Part shown: positions 45,080 to 58,075 of the stretch, piece after piece
Position numbering within the stretch: position 1 is the stretch's first letter
Layout of the letters: each line of letters opens with the position of its first letter
Assembly: GCF_017654505.1 (NCBI RefSeq)
Contig: NC_054536.1
Coordinates: 28,855,470-28,919,469 of the forward strand
Origin: Polyodon spathula
Taxonomy: Eukaryota; Chordata; Actinopteri; Acipenseriformes; Polyodontidae
DNA length: 64,000 nt
Direction: 5' to 3'
Notes under the pieces: generated by a model
The model's database searches: none
Told to the model about the DNA's origin: nothing
What the model saw: the letters and a program-made list of their open reading frames with translations, nothing else
Position numbers and translations under genes: made by a program

Positions 45080-46400
45080 ACAACAGGGAATAAAGGGGTA
45101 GTAATGATAAATTATATCTCATTCATTTTCAGAAGAAGTCCCACCCCCCACCCCCGGTAGGCATCTTTGTCTGCCATTTAAAATGAAATAATAACTTAAT
45201 TACGGTTAGACATTGTGTATAAATATGTTTTTATATAGCATTGCACCTTACTGTATATAGTGATTTGCCATAGAGTTTGACAGAATGCTGTGAGGACAGC
45301 AAGTTTCAGTAAAATAATTTTTAGGATTATTTTAAATAAACTTAATTTGCTTGCTGGAATTAAACTTATTTTACTATAGCATGAATGAAGAAAAATCTAA
45401 AACAGATCCATATTTATAACATAGAAATATGTACATTTCGAAAATTTACTCAAACCCAAAACTGACTGATTGGGCTATTTTTATTGTAGATTTCAGGTAT
45501 TTTTTTTTATTCTTCAAAGCTTCACACAGAGACAGCTTGGACGGTCGCCCCCAGTAAAGTGCTGTGAAAAGCTGCTATATAGTCCTGAATTCACAAAAGG
45601 GATTTCACAAGCAATTTCTTCTCGCACTTTTAAACTGTTTCAGTTGCTTTTCTGCAAATGACACTTGACATGAGGTTTTCCAACTTGCAAAAGCCCAAGA
45701 ATAACCTACCCTCCAACATCTTCCTGACAATGGGTCGCTACGAGTGAAGGAAAGTGAAACAACTAGAGTCCAAAAGATACCTGAGAGCGTATTTTCCCCT
45801 TTGTCTCAGACCAAGTTGTTTTTAAGCCACTCTGGGCGACATGATGTTAATGCTTTGCAATCTCCTGTGATTTAAAATCAAGCCTAATTTGATGTGTTAA
45901 ATTATGTGTTATTTAAAATTGATTCAAAAGGTTACAAAAGAACTCTAAATTTCTAAATTTCTTCCTCAGTGATATCAGCCTAGTTTTCAAGACTCATTTC
46001 AATGTCCTTAGGTTTAAACTATATAATATCAGTTTATGGGAATATTCTATGTTTTTTTTGTTTTTTTTTAACTGTTTAATTTCTGATTATATGTGTTCTT
46101 TTGCGGTTTGTGCATTTGATCATTGTTTACCAGGCCTATCAACTTGTATCATCTTCAAAGAAAAGGGGGAGCGGGGGCTTCTGAAAAGCCTCCCAAAGCT
46201 TAATTTCTGACATGAGATGGTTTTAGAAATTATCGCTAGAGGTGTTAAACTGTAGTTTCAGCCACATCTGCAAAAGTGAAAACATCTACAAAACCAAACT
46301 TACAGTTGGGACAGATATTATGAATCCTACCCTCTTTTCAAACCACCTCACTTCAGAAATTCTCTTCTGAAGCAAACACAGTGGTTTAAAATGGCAAGGT
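45080..46400. other. Intron-like; weak NBD1-signature-like block
   Basis: A minus-strand block at about 45650-45520 begins after catttgcag and reads ALYWGRPSKLSLCEAL, distantly like the ABC signature ALSGG..RKLSL..A. It does not continue into a Walker B, so I do not call it an exon. Confidence 0.3.
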
Positions 46401-46402
46401 GT

Positions 46403-46728
46403 GTGGGGGGGGGGGGGCTCCAAGTGGCACATCCAGCAAAGGCACTCCATGCAGATGTACCCTATAGCATGGGGATCACAGGTACAAGTCCAGGCTATGT
46501 CACAGCCAACCATGACCAGGAGTTGGCAGGGCAGCCCCACTGTAGATCCACAGTGTGCAAAATGACAGACTGGCAGGAGCACATTTGGGAGGACACATGC
46601 TCCAGCCACCATTCCCCAAATCAGGGGGGGGGGGGGGGGTTGCAAGCAGTGAGCCAAGGAAACAGATAATAATTGGGTATACCAAATTGGGGAGAAAAAC
46701 CAAGGTAAAAAATTGCCAACAACTACAT
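46403..46728 (+). repeat. tRNA-derived SINE, family 1, with G-runs
   Basis: Head ggctccaagtggcacatcca, B-box-like ggtacaagtccagg, then tatgtcacagccaaccatga and a tail ttggggagaaaaaccaagg. The head is preceded by 13 G (46405-46417). An internal 16-G run sits at 46624-46639. Confidence 0.75.
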
Positions 46729-47131
46729 TTATTTAAAAAAAAATGTTCTTAAAAAGATGGCAAGGTGGAATAATTTGTAAGCATGGTAAATAGCGATCAC
46801 AAAAGAAACAAAAGAGATTTATAAGATATATTTATAAAACAGGTTACACTGCTTGTAAGATTGGTACCTGGTTTAGAAATATAAAATAAAAATCAGTAAA
46901 AGCACCGAACTGTGTTTCTGGGGCTAACGGTGGTGGGGGTTAAAAATATGTTGTCAGCATTGAATGTTAGTACCGCATTATTCGAATTCTGCTACTCTTC
47001 CAGGGTTGAGCTCTGTAAGTGCACATTTGTGTTTTGAACTCTGACTTGTATTTTAATTTGACCAGTGTCCTGTATTAAAATAAATTATACATTTCCTAAT
47101 CATTAACATATAATGTGCTGCCTATTGTGCA

Positions 47132-47160
47132 GGGGGGGGGGGGGGGGGGGGGGGGGGGGG
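47132..47160. repeat. Poly(G)29
   Basis: Twenty-nine consecutive G, able in principle to form quadruplexes. Assembly length may be unreliable. Confidence 0.95.
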
Positions 47161-47295
47161 TCATGACAAAAGCTCTGCCAGTATAAGGTGTGTGGGTTAA
47201 GAAAACATATGGGAATGTGGCTGGGATAAAAATTAAATGAATAATGCTTATAAGGCTCCAGCCACAGGTGTATAAAAGGGACCGTTTAGATTTTT

Positions 47296-47512
47296 AATGA
47301 AAAGAAAAATGAATGAAAACACATCACATGATGATTGTTGTTAAATACATCATTTAAAATAACAAATCAATGATGCCTTTTTTTTTTATCCCGAAAAAAA
47401 ATGAATAATGAAAAGAAAAATAATGAAAACACATCACATGATGATTAAATGTTAAATACATCATTTAAAATACAATGCTTTTTTTTTTATTCTGGAAAAA
47501 AATGAATCACAC
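47296..47512 (+). repeat. Tandem duplication of about 110 bp
   Basis: Copies start at 47296 and 47406. They share aatgaaaagaaaaat, gaaaacacatcacatgatga, ttaaatacatcatttaaaat and a T-run followed by aaaaaatgaat. Confidence 0.9.
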
Positions 47513-47520
47513 CTGCGATA

Positions 47521-47736
47521 TTGACACTGCAACTTTCTTTGCAAGAGCAGCCTGAGAAACCACAGGAGACTCAGCTCCTTCAAGAGTTCAACACGGTTTA
47601 CGCAAGTCACAGCGTAATCACATCCTCACTGCACTCTGCTGCACAAAAAGTTCCGAAAAGCGATCTTCTTTCGTCCTTTGAAAATACTGTTTCCCAAATT
47701 ATACAAAGAGATGTCCCAATTAAACAGCGTAAATAG
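47521..47736 (+). other. Unidentified plus-strand open frame
   Basis: A 71-residue frame reading QPEKPQETQLLQEFNTV, then VPKSDLLSSFENTVSQIIQ. Composition looks coding-like, but there is no family I recognise. It may be part of a transposon. Confidence 0.25.
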
Positions 47737-47849
47737 CATTGGGAAGAATTGTCACCTGGAGTTATATCCCATTTAAGCAGAAATCCCGATTATCAGTATC
47801 CTGATTAGGCGGCGCTATTGTTTAGTGTGATTAAAAATGTGCCACAGCG

Positions 47850-47927
47850 CTTCACTGCAGCTTTCTTATCTCTGAGTCTCTCTTCCTGCCGGTAACATCT
47901 TGGGCATTGACGCTACCCTGTCACAGA
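47850..47927 (+). mobile_element. LTR 3' end, same family as 18480-18666
   Basis: Shares tctgagtctc(t), cttcctgccggtaac and gacgctaccctgtcaca with the 18.6k copy. The rest of the LTR is not recognised. Confidence 0.4.
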
Positions 47928-47934
47928 GGGGAAA

Positions 47935-49660
47935 ATAATTTGTCCAGGTTGAGTTGGGTAGTTGATAAACAATGCAACCTGGTCACCTGTATTTAAAGAT
48001 TCAGCACAGGCCTGAAGTAGGTACCTGTTCTTTCTGTCCAAGTCAGTGTGATAGCTTTCAGCTTGGGTGACTGTTGCAAATGCCTGACTCTGCTTAGTTT
48101 ATTTTGAAAGCAGTACTCTTAATTATGTTTTTTTTTTTAAATGTATGTCCTTCTAAACCTTGCTTTGTTCCCTTCACACTTGTCAGTATTAGCATCCGAC
48201 CTCATCAATATGGGAGGGCACACGTCCGGTGATTAGCTAAAGCATCATAACTATAGAAGACACAAGAGCACGTCTGTCTCCTCCGAACGTAGTGCAGTGA
48301 CTGTGGATGGCTGCTTGCACTTAAAGTATGACTAACATCGGGTTGTAGATTGGACTGGAAACTGCAGATCGAACTGGTGGACTCCTCAGTTTGATATTGG
48401 TGTGAGACAAGATAAAGGTTTGGTCTGGGTAATTTAAATAGTGTACAGCTTTGATAGGATTTAATTTTTAAAAGCAATTACATTGTTCTTATATTTTAAA
48501 ATAGCAGAAAACTTTTTGCATTTTGGATCTTTTTATGCATCAAAAAAAAAAACACTGAAAATATCAAAAGGTTTTCAAAAACAGCATACAATAATTAATA
48601 ACTGTTTTTTTAATACTTCATATAAAAAAGAATATCTTCTGAGTAATAAACCTACCCCCTGGTGGGTGCATGGTACAAAGATCTTGCAATATAGCAATAT
48701 GTTGTGTCTAAGGATTAGCATACTGGAAATAATATATTAGCTTTGTAGAAGAACATTCGTAGCTTGAGAGTTTAAAGCACACTTAAAATGCATGTTTTCT
48801 TATAAGAACATTTGGGGTTTTCAGCTGCCTAGTAATCTGATAAATGACTGTCTAATGCAGGCAGTATATCTCCTCGTTCTTCTGGATAAACAAATAGGAT
48901 TGGGAAAGTAGTCAAATGCATACAGAAACACGTTGTAAAGACTATCTTGGTCTCCCCCCATTCTGTTCCAGGGAACAGGTGCAGCAGTTAAATCAATTAA
49001 TTGATTATTGATTGGTATGTTTTATATTTTCTAAACCTCAATTAAACATTCAATATTTGATACCCCAAAAAATACGCGTTCCAAGCACATTAGACTACAG
49101 CTCTTACATTTGTATTTGTGAGGAGAAATAGAATATAAAGTCAAAATGTGATGTCTTAATGGATTTATAATTGCTGATTACTACCTGTTCAGTATCCTAT
49201 TAGGAATCTGACTGTTGACTGCACCTTAATTTCCCACCCCCATGTATTTAACTCCCACCTGGGAGTGCCCTTTCTCTCTCTATAACAATGTCTGATTCCA
49301 ATTTGTGCGGACTAACAATGGGCGGGGGGTGCTTTTCTTTATAAGGTTTCTGAAAATTGTAACAAAAAAAAATAAAGCAGGGATTTGGGATTTTGACAGC
49401 AGCTTTGCTGCACTGCAAATGTGGTTTTGATACACACTAACCACACTCTATATACTCCCAGAAAGCTGTGGATATACTCTGTCTACGTATTTAATCAAAA
49501 CCCATACGCTTATTGAAACACCTGACTAATAACTGTGCTGAAATGTAATCAAATAAGCAAGAAAGCTTTCATAACTCTGTTCTACAATATAAGTGGTTTA
49601 TATAGCGTGGAGGCATTCATTGCTGATTTCAAGGATATAAGTCAACTTACTGGCTCCACC
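47935..49660. other. No recognised feature
   Basis: Intron-like. A minus-strand open frame at 48205-48477 has no motif strong enough to assign. Confidence 0.4.
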
Positions 49661-49663
49661 TGG

Positions 49664-49812
<149 letters not shown>

Positions 49813-49825
49813 ATTATTTATTATT

Positions 49826-51270
49826 TTTTTAATTTATCTACACATCCTACCCCATAACTTCCAAGTGAAAAAAACATTCTTGAAATTTGCAGAAAATTAA
49901 TTAAAAATAAAAACTGAAATAGCTTGGTTGGATAAGTGTCCAACCCCCTTGTAATAACAATCCTAAATTAGCTCAGGTATAACCAATCACCTTCAAAATC
50001 ACACACCAAGTTAAGTGGCCTCCACTTGTGTTAAATTGTTGTGATTCACATGATTTCAGGATAAATTCAGCAGTTCCTGTAGGTTCCCTCTGCTGGGTAG
50101 TGCATTTCAAAGCAAAGACTCAACCATGAGCACCAAGGCGCTTTCAAAAGAACTCCGGGACAAAGTTGTTGAAAGACACAGATCAGGGGATGGGTATAAA
50201 AAAATATCAAAGACCTTGAATATCTCTTGGAGCACGTTCAAGATGATTATTAAGAAGAGGAAGGTGTATGGCACCACCAAGACCCTGCCTAGATCAGGCC
50301 ATCCTTCCAAACTGGATGACCAAGCAAGAAGGAGACTGATCAGAGAGGCTACCAAGAGGCCATTGGCAACTTTGCAAGAGCTACAGGCTTTTATGGCAAA
50401 GACTGGTCAAAGTGTGCATGTGATAACAATATCCCAAGCACTCCACAAATCTGGCCTGTATGGTAGGTTGGCAAGAAGGAAGCCATTACTCAAGAAACCC
50501 CACCTTGAATCCTGTTTGAAGTATGCAAAAAAACACTCAGGAGATTCTGTAGCCATGTGGCAAAAAGTTTTGTGATCTGACGAAAATAAAATTGAACTTT
50601 TGGCCTAAGTACAAAGTATTATGTTTGGCGCAAACCCAACACAGCGCATCAACCAAAGAACACCATCCCTACTTTGAAGCAGGGACTGGGGCACCTGTCA
50701 GGATAGAAGGGAAAATGAATGGAGCAAAGTACAGAGAAGTCCTTGAGCAAAACTTGCTGCCCTCTGCAAGAAAGCTGAAACTAGGAGTTAAGTTCACCTT
50801 TCAGCATGACAACGACCCAAAGCACACAGCCAAAGCTACACCGGAGTGGCTAAGGAACAAAAAGGTAAATGTTCTTGAGTGGCCCAGTCAGAGCCCCAAC
50901 CTAAATCCAATCAAAAATTTGTGGCATGACTTGAAGATTGCTGTCCATCAGTATTCCCCAAGGAACTTGACAGAGCTTGAACAGTTTTGTAAAGAAGAAT
51001 GGTCAAATATTGTCAAATCTAGGTGTGCAAAGTTGGTAGAGACCAATCCCAACAGACTCACAGCTATAATTGCTGCCAAAGGTGCAGTTATGATCTTTCA
51101 GTTTTGTATTTTTAATATATATATTTTTTCTCAATAAAAACTTTTTCTCCTTAACAGTGTGGCATATGATGTGTAGATAAATGGAAAAAAATCCTCATTT
51201 AAATGCATGAAACTGAGCCACTGATACAACAAAATGTGAAAAAAGGTGGTTTAGACTTTCTATAGGCATG
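49826..51270 (+). mobile_element. Tc1/mariner element, degraded
   Basis: Inverted repeats remain: atttatctacacatcctacc at 49833 and its complement at about 51165-51183, plus the outer right arm to about 51266. The inner direct repeat taagtgtccaacccccttgt is at 49934. The left outer arm is lost to the microsatellite. Encloses a broken transposase. Confidence 0.8.
50126..51115 (+). pseudogene. Tc1-like transposase, three inactivating lesions
   Basis: Start MSTKALSKELRDKVVERHRS, then a paired-like helix-turn-helix region with GDGYKKISKTLNISWSTFK. Lesion 1: the Trp codon of the conserved VLWSDE, at the first catalytic Asp, is TGA at 50576-50578. Lesion 2: a small deletion around 50670-50690 removes the GGGSIMLWG region and changes frame; the frame then reads [20 protein letters not shown] and FQHDNDPKHTAKA (second Asp intact). 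Lesion 3: the third catalytic residue in LNPIENLW reads LNPIKNLW (Glu to Lys). Length otherwise matches the roughly 340 residues of the family. Confidence 0.92.
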
Positions 51271-51488
<218 letters not shown>

Positions 51489-51489
51489 A

Positions 51490-52958
51490 CATATGCTGGT
51501 TTGCAAAGCACACATCTGCAGGTATTGTTTATCATTCTGCAAATGCTGTCATTCCAGGAACACCCGGGAGACTGTGCTGATGAGCACATTGGTCAGAGTA
51601 GCCACTGCTTAGAAGGATAAGCATCCCACAACTATCATACTCCATACACAGTCACTGAAATCCTTCTACTTTCCTATTATTGTTGCAGAATAGCTGTATA
51701 CAACCAGGGGTTAATTTGTAAACAAAAATGTACCAGATCCTATAATTAAAGGAAGAGGGATAGCATTTTAGTTTTTACACCTAATGCACTGAACTTGATT
51801 TGCAGTAGCTTTCATCTTTCATATGTTTCAAGTTCTCATCTTCTTGTTGGTTTCATGCCTCATTATTGGTGTTGGTATCTGTATGCTGATCATTGCCTAG
51901 CTATGGTTTAATATAATCTTCAGGTTTGAACAATGCCAGTGATAATAGTACTTTTCTTCCACATAGATGTCGCTTACTAAAATGTATCGTTACAGAACAT
52001 TTGTCATTCAAACCATGGAACAGGTAAGTGTTTCTTTTTTTCATTGTACATGTTATGTACATTAAGTTCTTTTTTGCAATAAAAAATAAGTCGTCAAACC
52101 CCCCCCCCCCGCCCCAATTACGGTTCATCATTTTCATACTGTAGAATTCTCACCAGTCAGACAAAAAGGTACTGGACCTGGGATCCAGTGTGATCCATCA
52201 CAAATTAACCCCTGTGTACCACTGTTAACACAGCTTATATACAGAAGGTCATATGACATAACAAACAACCACGTATATTTGAATAGGGAATTTTCTTGTT
52301 TTTTCTATATATTGTTTGCCAGTGTATTAATAAAGAATGGCATATACACCGGATATATGAGTCGAGGCTTTGGATCTCACAATCTTACTTGTTCACTTCC
52401 TGACACAGTTGGCCTCTGCTCCACTGAGTTAATTTTTTTTTTTAAACTAGCAAGAGATGACTGGCAACATTTACATTATTGTTTTAAGTTATTTTATTAT
52501 AGGTAAACTTTGCCCTTTAACTCAATGGACTATACTTAGAAGCAAGCAAAAAGACAAAGGCACAGTTTCTTAGAGGAATAATAACATTTTAATGGTGCTA
52601 TAACGAAACAAGGTTAATGGACAGCCCTTACAAGGACTCCCTGGAAGCAATCATACTACAATTAGTTGGCAATAGAGAAAGGAAGTAAGCTGTCACAATC
52701 TTTGAAAGCTTAAGCACTTTATTGACACAGAGCCCAAAGGGCATCACCTGAACACAGTTAAAGCAGATGGGGACACTACAGGGAAGCATCCCCCCTCTTA
52801 CGGTGACCACCGATCCTCCCCCCCGTGTCCGATGTTTACACAAGCATACACCACCCAGTCCCTCCCCATGTTTATAACAGCTCCCCCAAATGTTTAATTA
52901 CACCTTTATGCCATTACACATTACAGTATAAAACAAAACTCTTGCCAGGTCCTTCCTG

Positions 52959-52993
<35 letters not shown>

Positions 52994-55950
52994 TTTTTGC
53001 ATTTGCTTCAGAAAGTAAACCAGTGCTTCTGACATTACAAGTATTTGGAACTGCCTCACTTAATGAATACTCACTTTCAAACGAACACTACTTGCTTTTC
53101 TTCGTTTAACGCTTTCCTTTAATAAACTATACATGGGAATTCCAGCTGTAGCTCTGTGCAGAGATGCCATAGGTACTGGTTGTCCCATTTGGTGCTACCT
53201 GCATGTGTTTGCAATTAATGCGTGCTCCATAAGTACATGTTGAACATGTTATGCTTAAACACCTGCCAAATTGTGTATGTTTGCAATTACTAACACTGTA
53301 TGTTTGGTTTCTTAGTAGAGCCTCTTAGTTGTAAAAAAAAAAAAAAAATCAATCAATCAATCATCAATATTTGCCTATCTACACTTCGCATTTGGTCGTT
53401 CTGTTTGCGGCCTACTTTTTAACAAAGTTAGGCACTTATAATACACCCCTGAGACACACAATTGTTGGCATTTGCTTCTGACACTGATTAGAACACTGAA
53501 TTGTTACACTGCATTTAGAATGAAACAGGTATAGGTACCAAAACTGATGTTCTTGAAAAGAAAGTTTATTGGTCCAGAGTTTATCTATATTCAAACTGAG
53601 CATAATTTAGATTGTTGTTATTATACAGTTAAACAAAATAATGTAGTTGGTTATTAGTTTTTATTAATTTTACATGGAAACCTACTTGCACACCTTGCAG
53701 TAAAGTAAGTGTGCAAAGTGTTTTCCTGTTGTAGTACAATTTTTGCTTTTTTTTTTTTTTTTTTTAGGTACAGAAAAGCTACAATTGGCAAAGGATATCA
53801 TAACTACATTTCCGTCATACAAAGTTGATATGCCAGTGGCTGCGTTCCTCAGTTTTCAAATTTTTTTTTTAATTTGTCTATCAAATTCCGTTGTTCAAGT
53901 CCACTGGGAAAAGGTCAAAAGTGATGCAACTAATTTCAGAATTACAAGCTGTTTTTAAAACTGATGCTGTTGATATTTGCTGTAAAACATACAGAATAGG
54001 AAGAATCCTCACAGAAGAAAATAATTCACAGATGTTTATTTTATGTGTTAAAGTTAACAAGTTCTATTTTCTTGCCTTGCCTTTTGTTGAAAAAAATGTT
54101 GTATTTTAAGTTTCTAGTACCTCCAAATAAACATTCAAAAGATTGCAAGTTTTGTACACTACAGTTCAAATTTTGCCAATAAATGATTTTTTGGATATTT
54201 CTGTTTTTATCGATTTACACATATCCTGTGTTAAATTCTTCACTTCTCTGTGTTAACATGTATAAGAATACACATGTTCTGAGTAAAAATAAGACAATAA
54301 TAACGCATTAATGTGTTCACAAAATGACACATTATTTGTAGTAATATCACAGTGCCGGTGTTAAGTTTAACACAAAATAAGTATTTAATCACACTCACTA
54401 ATGTGTTAAAAAAACAACACATGTTGCGTTGTATTTAACACATCTGTTCCAAGAGTGTACTATTGCTATATGCGGATTCACATTAACCATTTCAAAACAA
54501 ACACACACAAGGACAACCAACCTATGCAGAAACCAATTAGATTCAAAAGCTCAGTCCACCCATCCCGTCATCTTAACAAAAGGAGCCCAAATGTCACAAC
54601 TCGGCAAAACTGTCCTGCTCTGGTACTCCAGTATCTTCTTGCGTCTCACCGGGGGAAGCTTCGCTTATTGCTGTGATGGTGTTACTCTGTGTTCCTGGAT
54701 TCACGGTTAAGAGTATGTGTTCAGTTTATTTTTTATTGTGTGCAAGTGATGTGATAAAATGGAAGCACATTTCTTAATACCGCTTACATTTACCCAAGCC
54801 TGTAGTATAAATACAATATTCTAATTGAGTTACAATGTGTTGTACAACTGTAAAATTAGAAGGTGCCTCTTCCAATCTGTGATCTCTAACAAGTGCCTAC
54901 TGTAGCTAGGGTATCACTGGTACTTTTGGTACACAAGAGAAAACTATTAAGAACAATTTTTTAGTTTTTTTAGTCATAGTCAGCATTTTAAAACAAGTAA
55001 ATTTAATGTAAACGTCTTTGCAAGATAAGAGACATAGAGGTGCCGACTAAGCTGTGGATTTTAACAAGGAAACTAAAATGGTTGGATGCTGTTATAAAAT
55101 GTTCAATTTTCTTCAATATACAAATGCTGGCATATATGTCTACATGGAAGAAGTTGTGCTTTGGAATACCTTTGGATTAAGTGCAGGAACCTGGAGACGT
55201 GCCAGTATCAAATTGTCAAGTTTACACATCATAGTCACTTTATGTGCCAGGCTTGTTAATCTGTGGCTGGTTGTCCAAACTTTCTGCTGATTCTTTTTCA
55301 AAGATTAAATCAATGGGAAGATGAAATCAACTCTTATTTAGGTCAATGTCCTCTTACAGAACCATGCCAACCTCAATTTAATTAAAGTCAGTCTTGGCTA
55401 GGGTTTTTCTATTCTGATTGAAACCCTGTGGCAGATTTTGTTGTTGACCTTGTTGCAGTTCATGGTGTGAGTAGAGTGGGAAATAGGTCCTGACACTAGA
55501 AGATCATTTCACTAGTTTTACACATAGCAAGCTACTGGTATATTAGAAACACAGTGCATTTGTGCACTTGCTTTGTACATTTTATGTTAGCACAGAAAAA
55601 CAATGTTATATTTTAAAATGCTATCCTTGTATTCTGCATGTTAATAGGCAGGAACATGAAGCTGTAGCCATTCAACTCTCACACCAAGCATCGTCCAGAA
55701 GAGAAAAACTTCTATACTGAAAGTGTGATGCCAACCAAGGACTTTACATTGAAAACAATGAGGTTCTGACCAATCACAGAATAATTTAAGGAAATCAATT
55801 TGAACTTCACAAATTTGCATTCAGTGGGAGAAACCAAATAAGTTTTCCAGATACATGGAAAGGATTTAAACACACCTTTTTTTTTGTGGTGTTTTTATTT
55901 ATTGAGAGTATCAGATTCCAGGATATTTGGAGTCTGTTCCTTCATCCATC
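51490..55950. other. Nearly featureless intron-like region
   Basis: Contains a (TTTA)n run at 52958-52996, a T run at 53748-53765, and a cluster of gtgtta/taacac motifs at 54220-54445, resembling a degraded foldback element. No exon was recognised on either strand. Confidence 0.45.
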
Positions 55951-55954
55951 CTTC

Positions 55955-56003
55955 CGACTATATACAGATGCGAGCCAGGGAGGATTAGGAGCCCACCTAC
56001 AGT
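55955..56003 (+). pseudogene. Possible retroelement RNase H snippet
   Basis: Reads RLYTDASQGGLGAHLQ, like the start of the LTR-retrotransposon RNase H domain (TDAS..G.GA.L). Only this short motif is present, so it could be a tiny remnant. Confidence 0.4.
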
Positions 56004-56312
56004 TATTAATGTTTCCCTTCTTTGTTTGTTGTGTTTGTGCTAAACTTAAAACATTTAACACAACATTTACAAAAAGGAATGCTCATGGAATGCACTTTGT
56101 ATCTACTCAGAGATCTACAGAATTTCATTACAACTGATTGGACAGTGTTTTAAAGCTAAGTTAGTTTATTCAGGATTGTAAGACATTATTTAATTTTATT
56201 GCAGAATGCTCACCTGCTTCTTTCAAGTTATGAGTTGTTGTTATTTTTTTCTTTAGAAAAAAAGTTGTTTCCGGTCACATAAAATGTTTTCAATTAACAA
56301 ATGTCCTTTGTG

Positions 56313-56404
56313 TTTTAAATAGATTTTCTTTGAATATGAATTTGAGTGGGCTGTAGAGTTTAAATAGATTTTCTTTGAATATGAATTTGAGTGGGCTGTA
56401 GAGT
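56313..56404 (+). repeat. 45-bp tandem duplication
   Basis: Two near-perfect copies containing tttaaatagattttctttga and gagtgggctgtaga. The rest of 56004-56530 shows nothing recognised. Confidence 0.95.
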
Positions 56405-56529
56405 TTAATAGATGATATAGCCCACCAGTGTAACCATGTTTTTTATTTTTATTTGACGACTTGTCATTTTTATTTTTACACACCTGTGTTCTTTGGTTTT
56501 GGACTGTGTATTTCTTAATTAAATGACTA

Positions 56530-56753
56530 AAAGAACTGCCCTAAGATAAATCAGGGCTTGTAACCAGGGTGTCCCCTGTTTAAATCCCAAATCACCCACT
56601 GACTGATTGACTGACCCTGAGAAAGTCACTTAACCTCCTTGTGCTCCGTCTTTCGGGTGAGACGTTGTTGTAAGTGACTCTGCAGCTAATAAATAGTTCA
56701 CACAGCCTAGTCTCAGCAAGTCGCCTTGGATAAAGGTGTTTGCTAAATAAACA

Positions 56754-56803
<50 letters not shown>
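56530..56803 (+). repeat. MIR-like SINE family 2 with L2-type tail
   Basis: Head gggcttgtaaccagggtgtc, with a B-box-like gtttaaatccc, then cctgagaaagtcacttaacc, then the L2-type tail agtcgccttggataaaggtg and tttgctaaataaa, ending in (ATA)n to 56803. The tail shows that an L2 LINE supplied the mobilisation machinery. Confidence 0.8.
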
Positions 56804-57003
56804 CAGAGTAGGAGAAGGAGAGAAGATGTAGTCCTTGGGGGTTTGGTAATGGGACTACATTCCCCAGAATGCCACAGGAGTGAGCCAGAATGAGGTTCAT
56901 CAGGCTCTAATTGAATGAGGGACAGCTGCCTGTGATTAGGTAGGAAAGTTGAACACAAATTTTTGCAAAAGACAGTCTGTGTGAAAATTCTGTGATTTAA
57001 TTC

Positions 57004-57150
57004 ATTTTGTGTTATTTAATAAACGGCGCACGCCGCGTCTTTTTTTGAAACTGCACATATCTTGGTTGTTGTGCTTCATTCTGGTCCGATTCACCGCAAC
57101 GCCTTTTCTTGCCACAGACGTATAGAACTGGAGCGAAAGAATGTACTCTG
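57004..57150 (+). mobile_element. Left arm of an inverted LTR pair, family B
   Basis: Pairs with 57393-57540. Starts attttgtgttatttaataaa (AATAAA signal), then cggcgcacgccgcgtct and agacgtatagaactggagcg. This is the R/U5 end of a plus-strand LTR whose U3 would lie to the left, where I cannot recognise it. Confidence 0.7.
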
Positions 57151-57379
57151 AAAAGACCTGTGAGGTCAGATATGTAAAAAAAGGTCCTGTCTGAACCTGC
57201 TTGATTCAATATGTAAAAAAATGTTTTTGAAATCGGTAAGTATCTTAGCCGTCCAATATAGGTAGAACAAAAATAAAGGTATAGTTTAGCACTCCACGTG
57301 GGACTTAAGTTTGTGTCTTGTTTTATTTCTCTAAATAATGAAAGTGCTAAAAAAAAAAAAAATACCGGTTTGTGTCTGG

Positions 57380-58075
57380 GTCTGCTGATTTTAAAGAGTA
57401 CATTGTTTCGCTCCAGTTCTATACGTCTGTGGTAGAAAATGGCGTTGCTGCGACTCAGACCAGAAGGAAGCACAACAACAAAGGTATCTGCAGTTTCAAA
57501 AAGAGACGCAGCGCGCGCCGTTTATTAAATAACACAAAATTAAATAAAATACTTAAACAAAGAAACACTGCTCACAGAGCACAAAAATAAAAGGTTTAAA
57601 CTAAAATAAATCACGAACACAAAATACAAATATAGGTCAGGCTGGGCGATCGCCTTCACTGTGCCTATATCTAAAGTTTTTAAAAGAATCTCTCCACTCT
57701 CACTCTCACGTTCTCCACTTCAGAACACCCACACAGAATGCAGAGAGCTGCAGGTATTTATGCAGGTGACCATCTCCCGATTAACAACAAATTAATCAGT
57801 TAATTCAGGAGATGGCCACCTTCTGCACAGGTTTTATAATGTAGATGGGGCTTTCCATCCACACTGCAAAACAATAACAAAACTAAAACAAAAAATAAAA
57901 AAAATAAACAAACAAAACACACAACGGTTCACCGTCATCTATAAACAAAATAAAACACAATAAAATAAACAAATACAAAATAACAAAGGGGCGAAGGGGG
58001 AGACCCTGTACTAAAAATAAACAAACAATACGATTAAACAGAAGGGCTTTCCTACCGCCCTGCTACAATGTCAAT
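57380..58075 (-). mobile_element. LTR, family B, opposite orientation
   Basis: Aligns with 31110-31735. The minus strand begins TGTAGCAGGGCGGTAGGAAA at about 58072. Its R/U5 end (57393-57540) is the right arm of the inverted pair. Confidence 0.75.

Noticed and set aside
45520..45655. Possible NBD1 signature exon of the abca13-like gene (ALYWGRPSKLSL)
   Set aside because: Has an acceptor and some spacing similarity, but does not continue into the Walker B region that shares this exon in ABCA genes.
48205..48477. Minus-strand frame ending DALANHRTCALPY, considered as the post-NBD1 linker
   Set aside because: Similarity to the ABCA EL.Y.LP segment is too slight and no splice edges were seen.
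54220..54445. Named MITE from the gtgtta/taacac cluster
   Set aside because: Many short repeats of the motif but no definable termini.
57012..57473. 153-codon minus-strand open frame
   Set aside because: It lies across the inverted LTR arms and has no domain; it is a by-product of the repeat.
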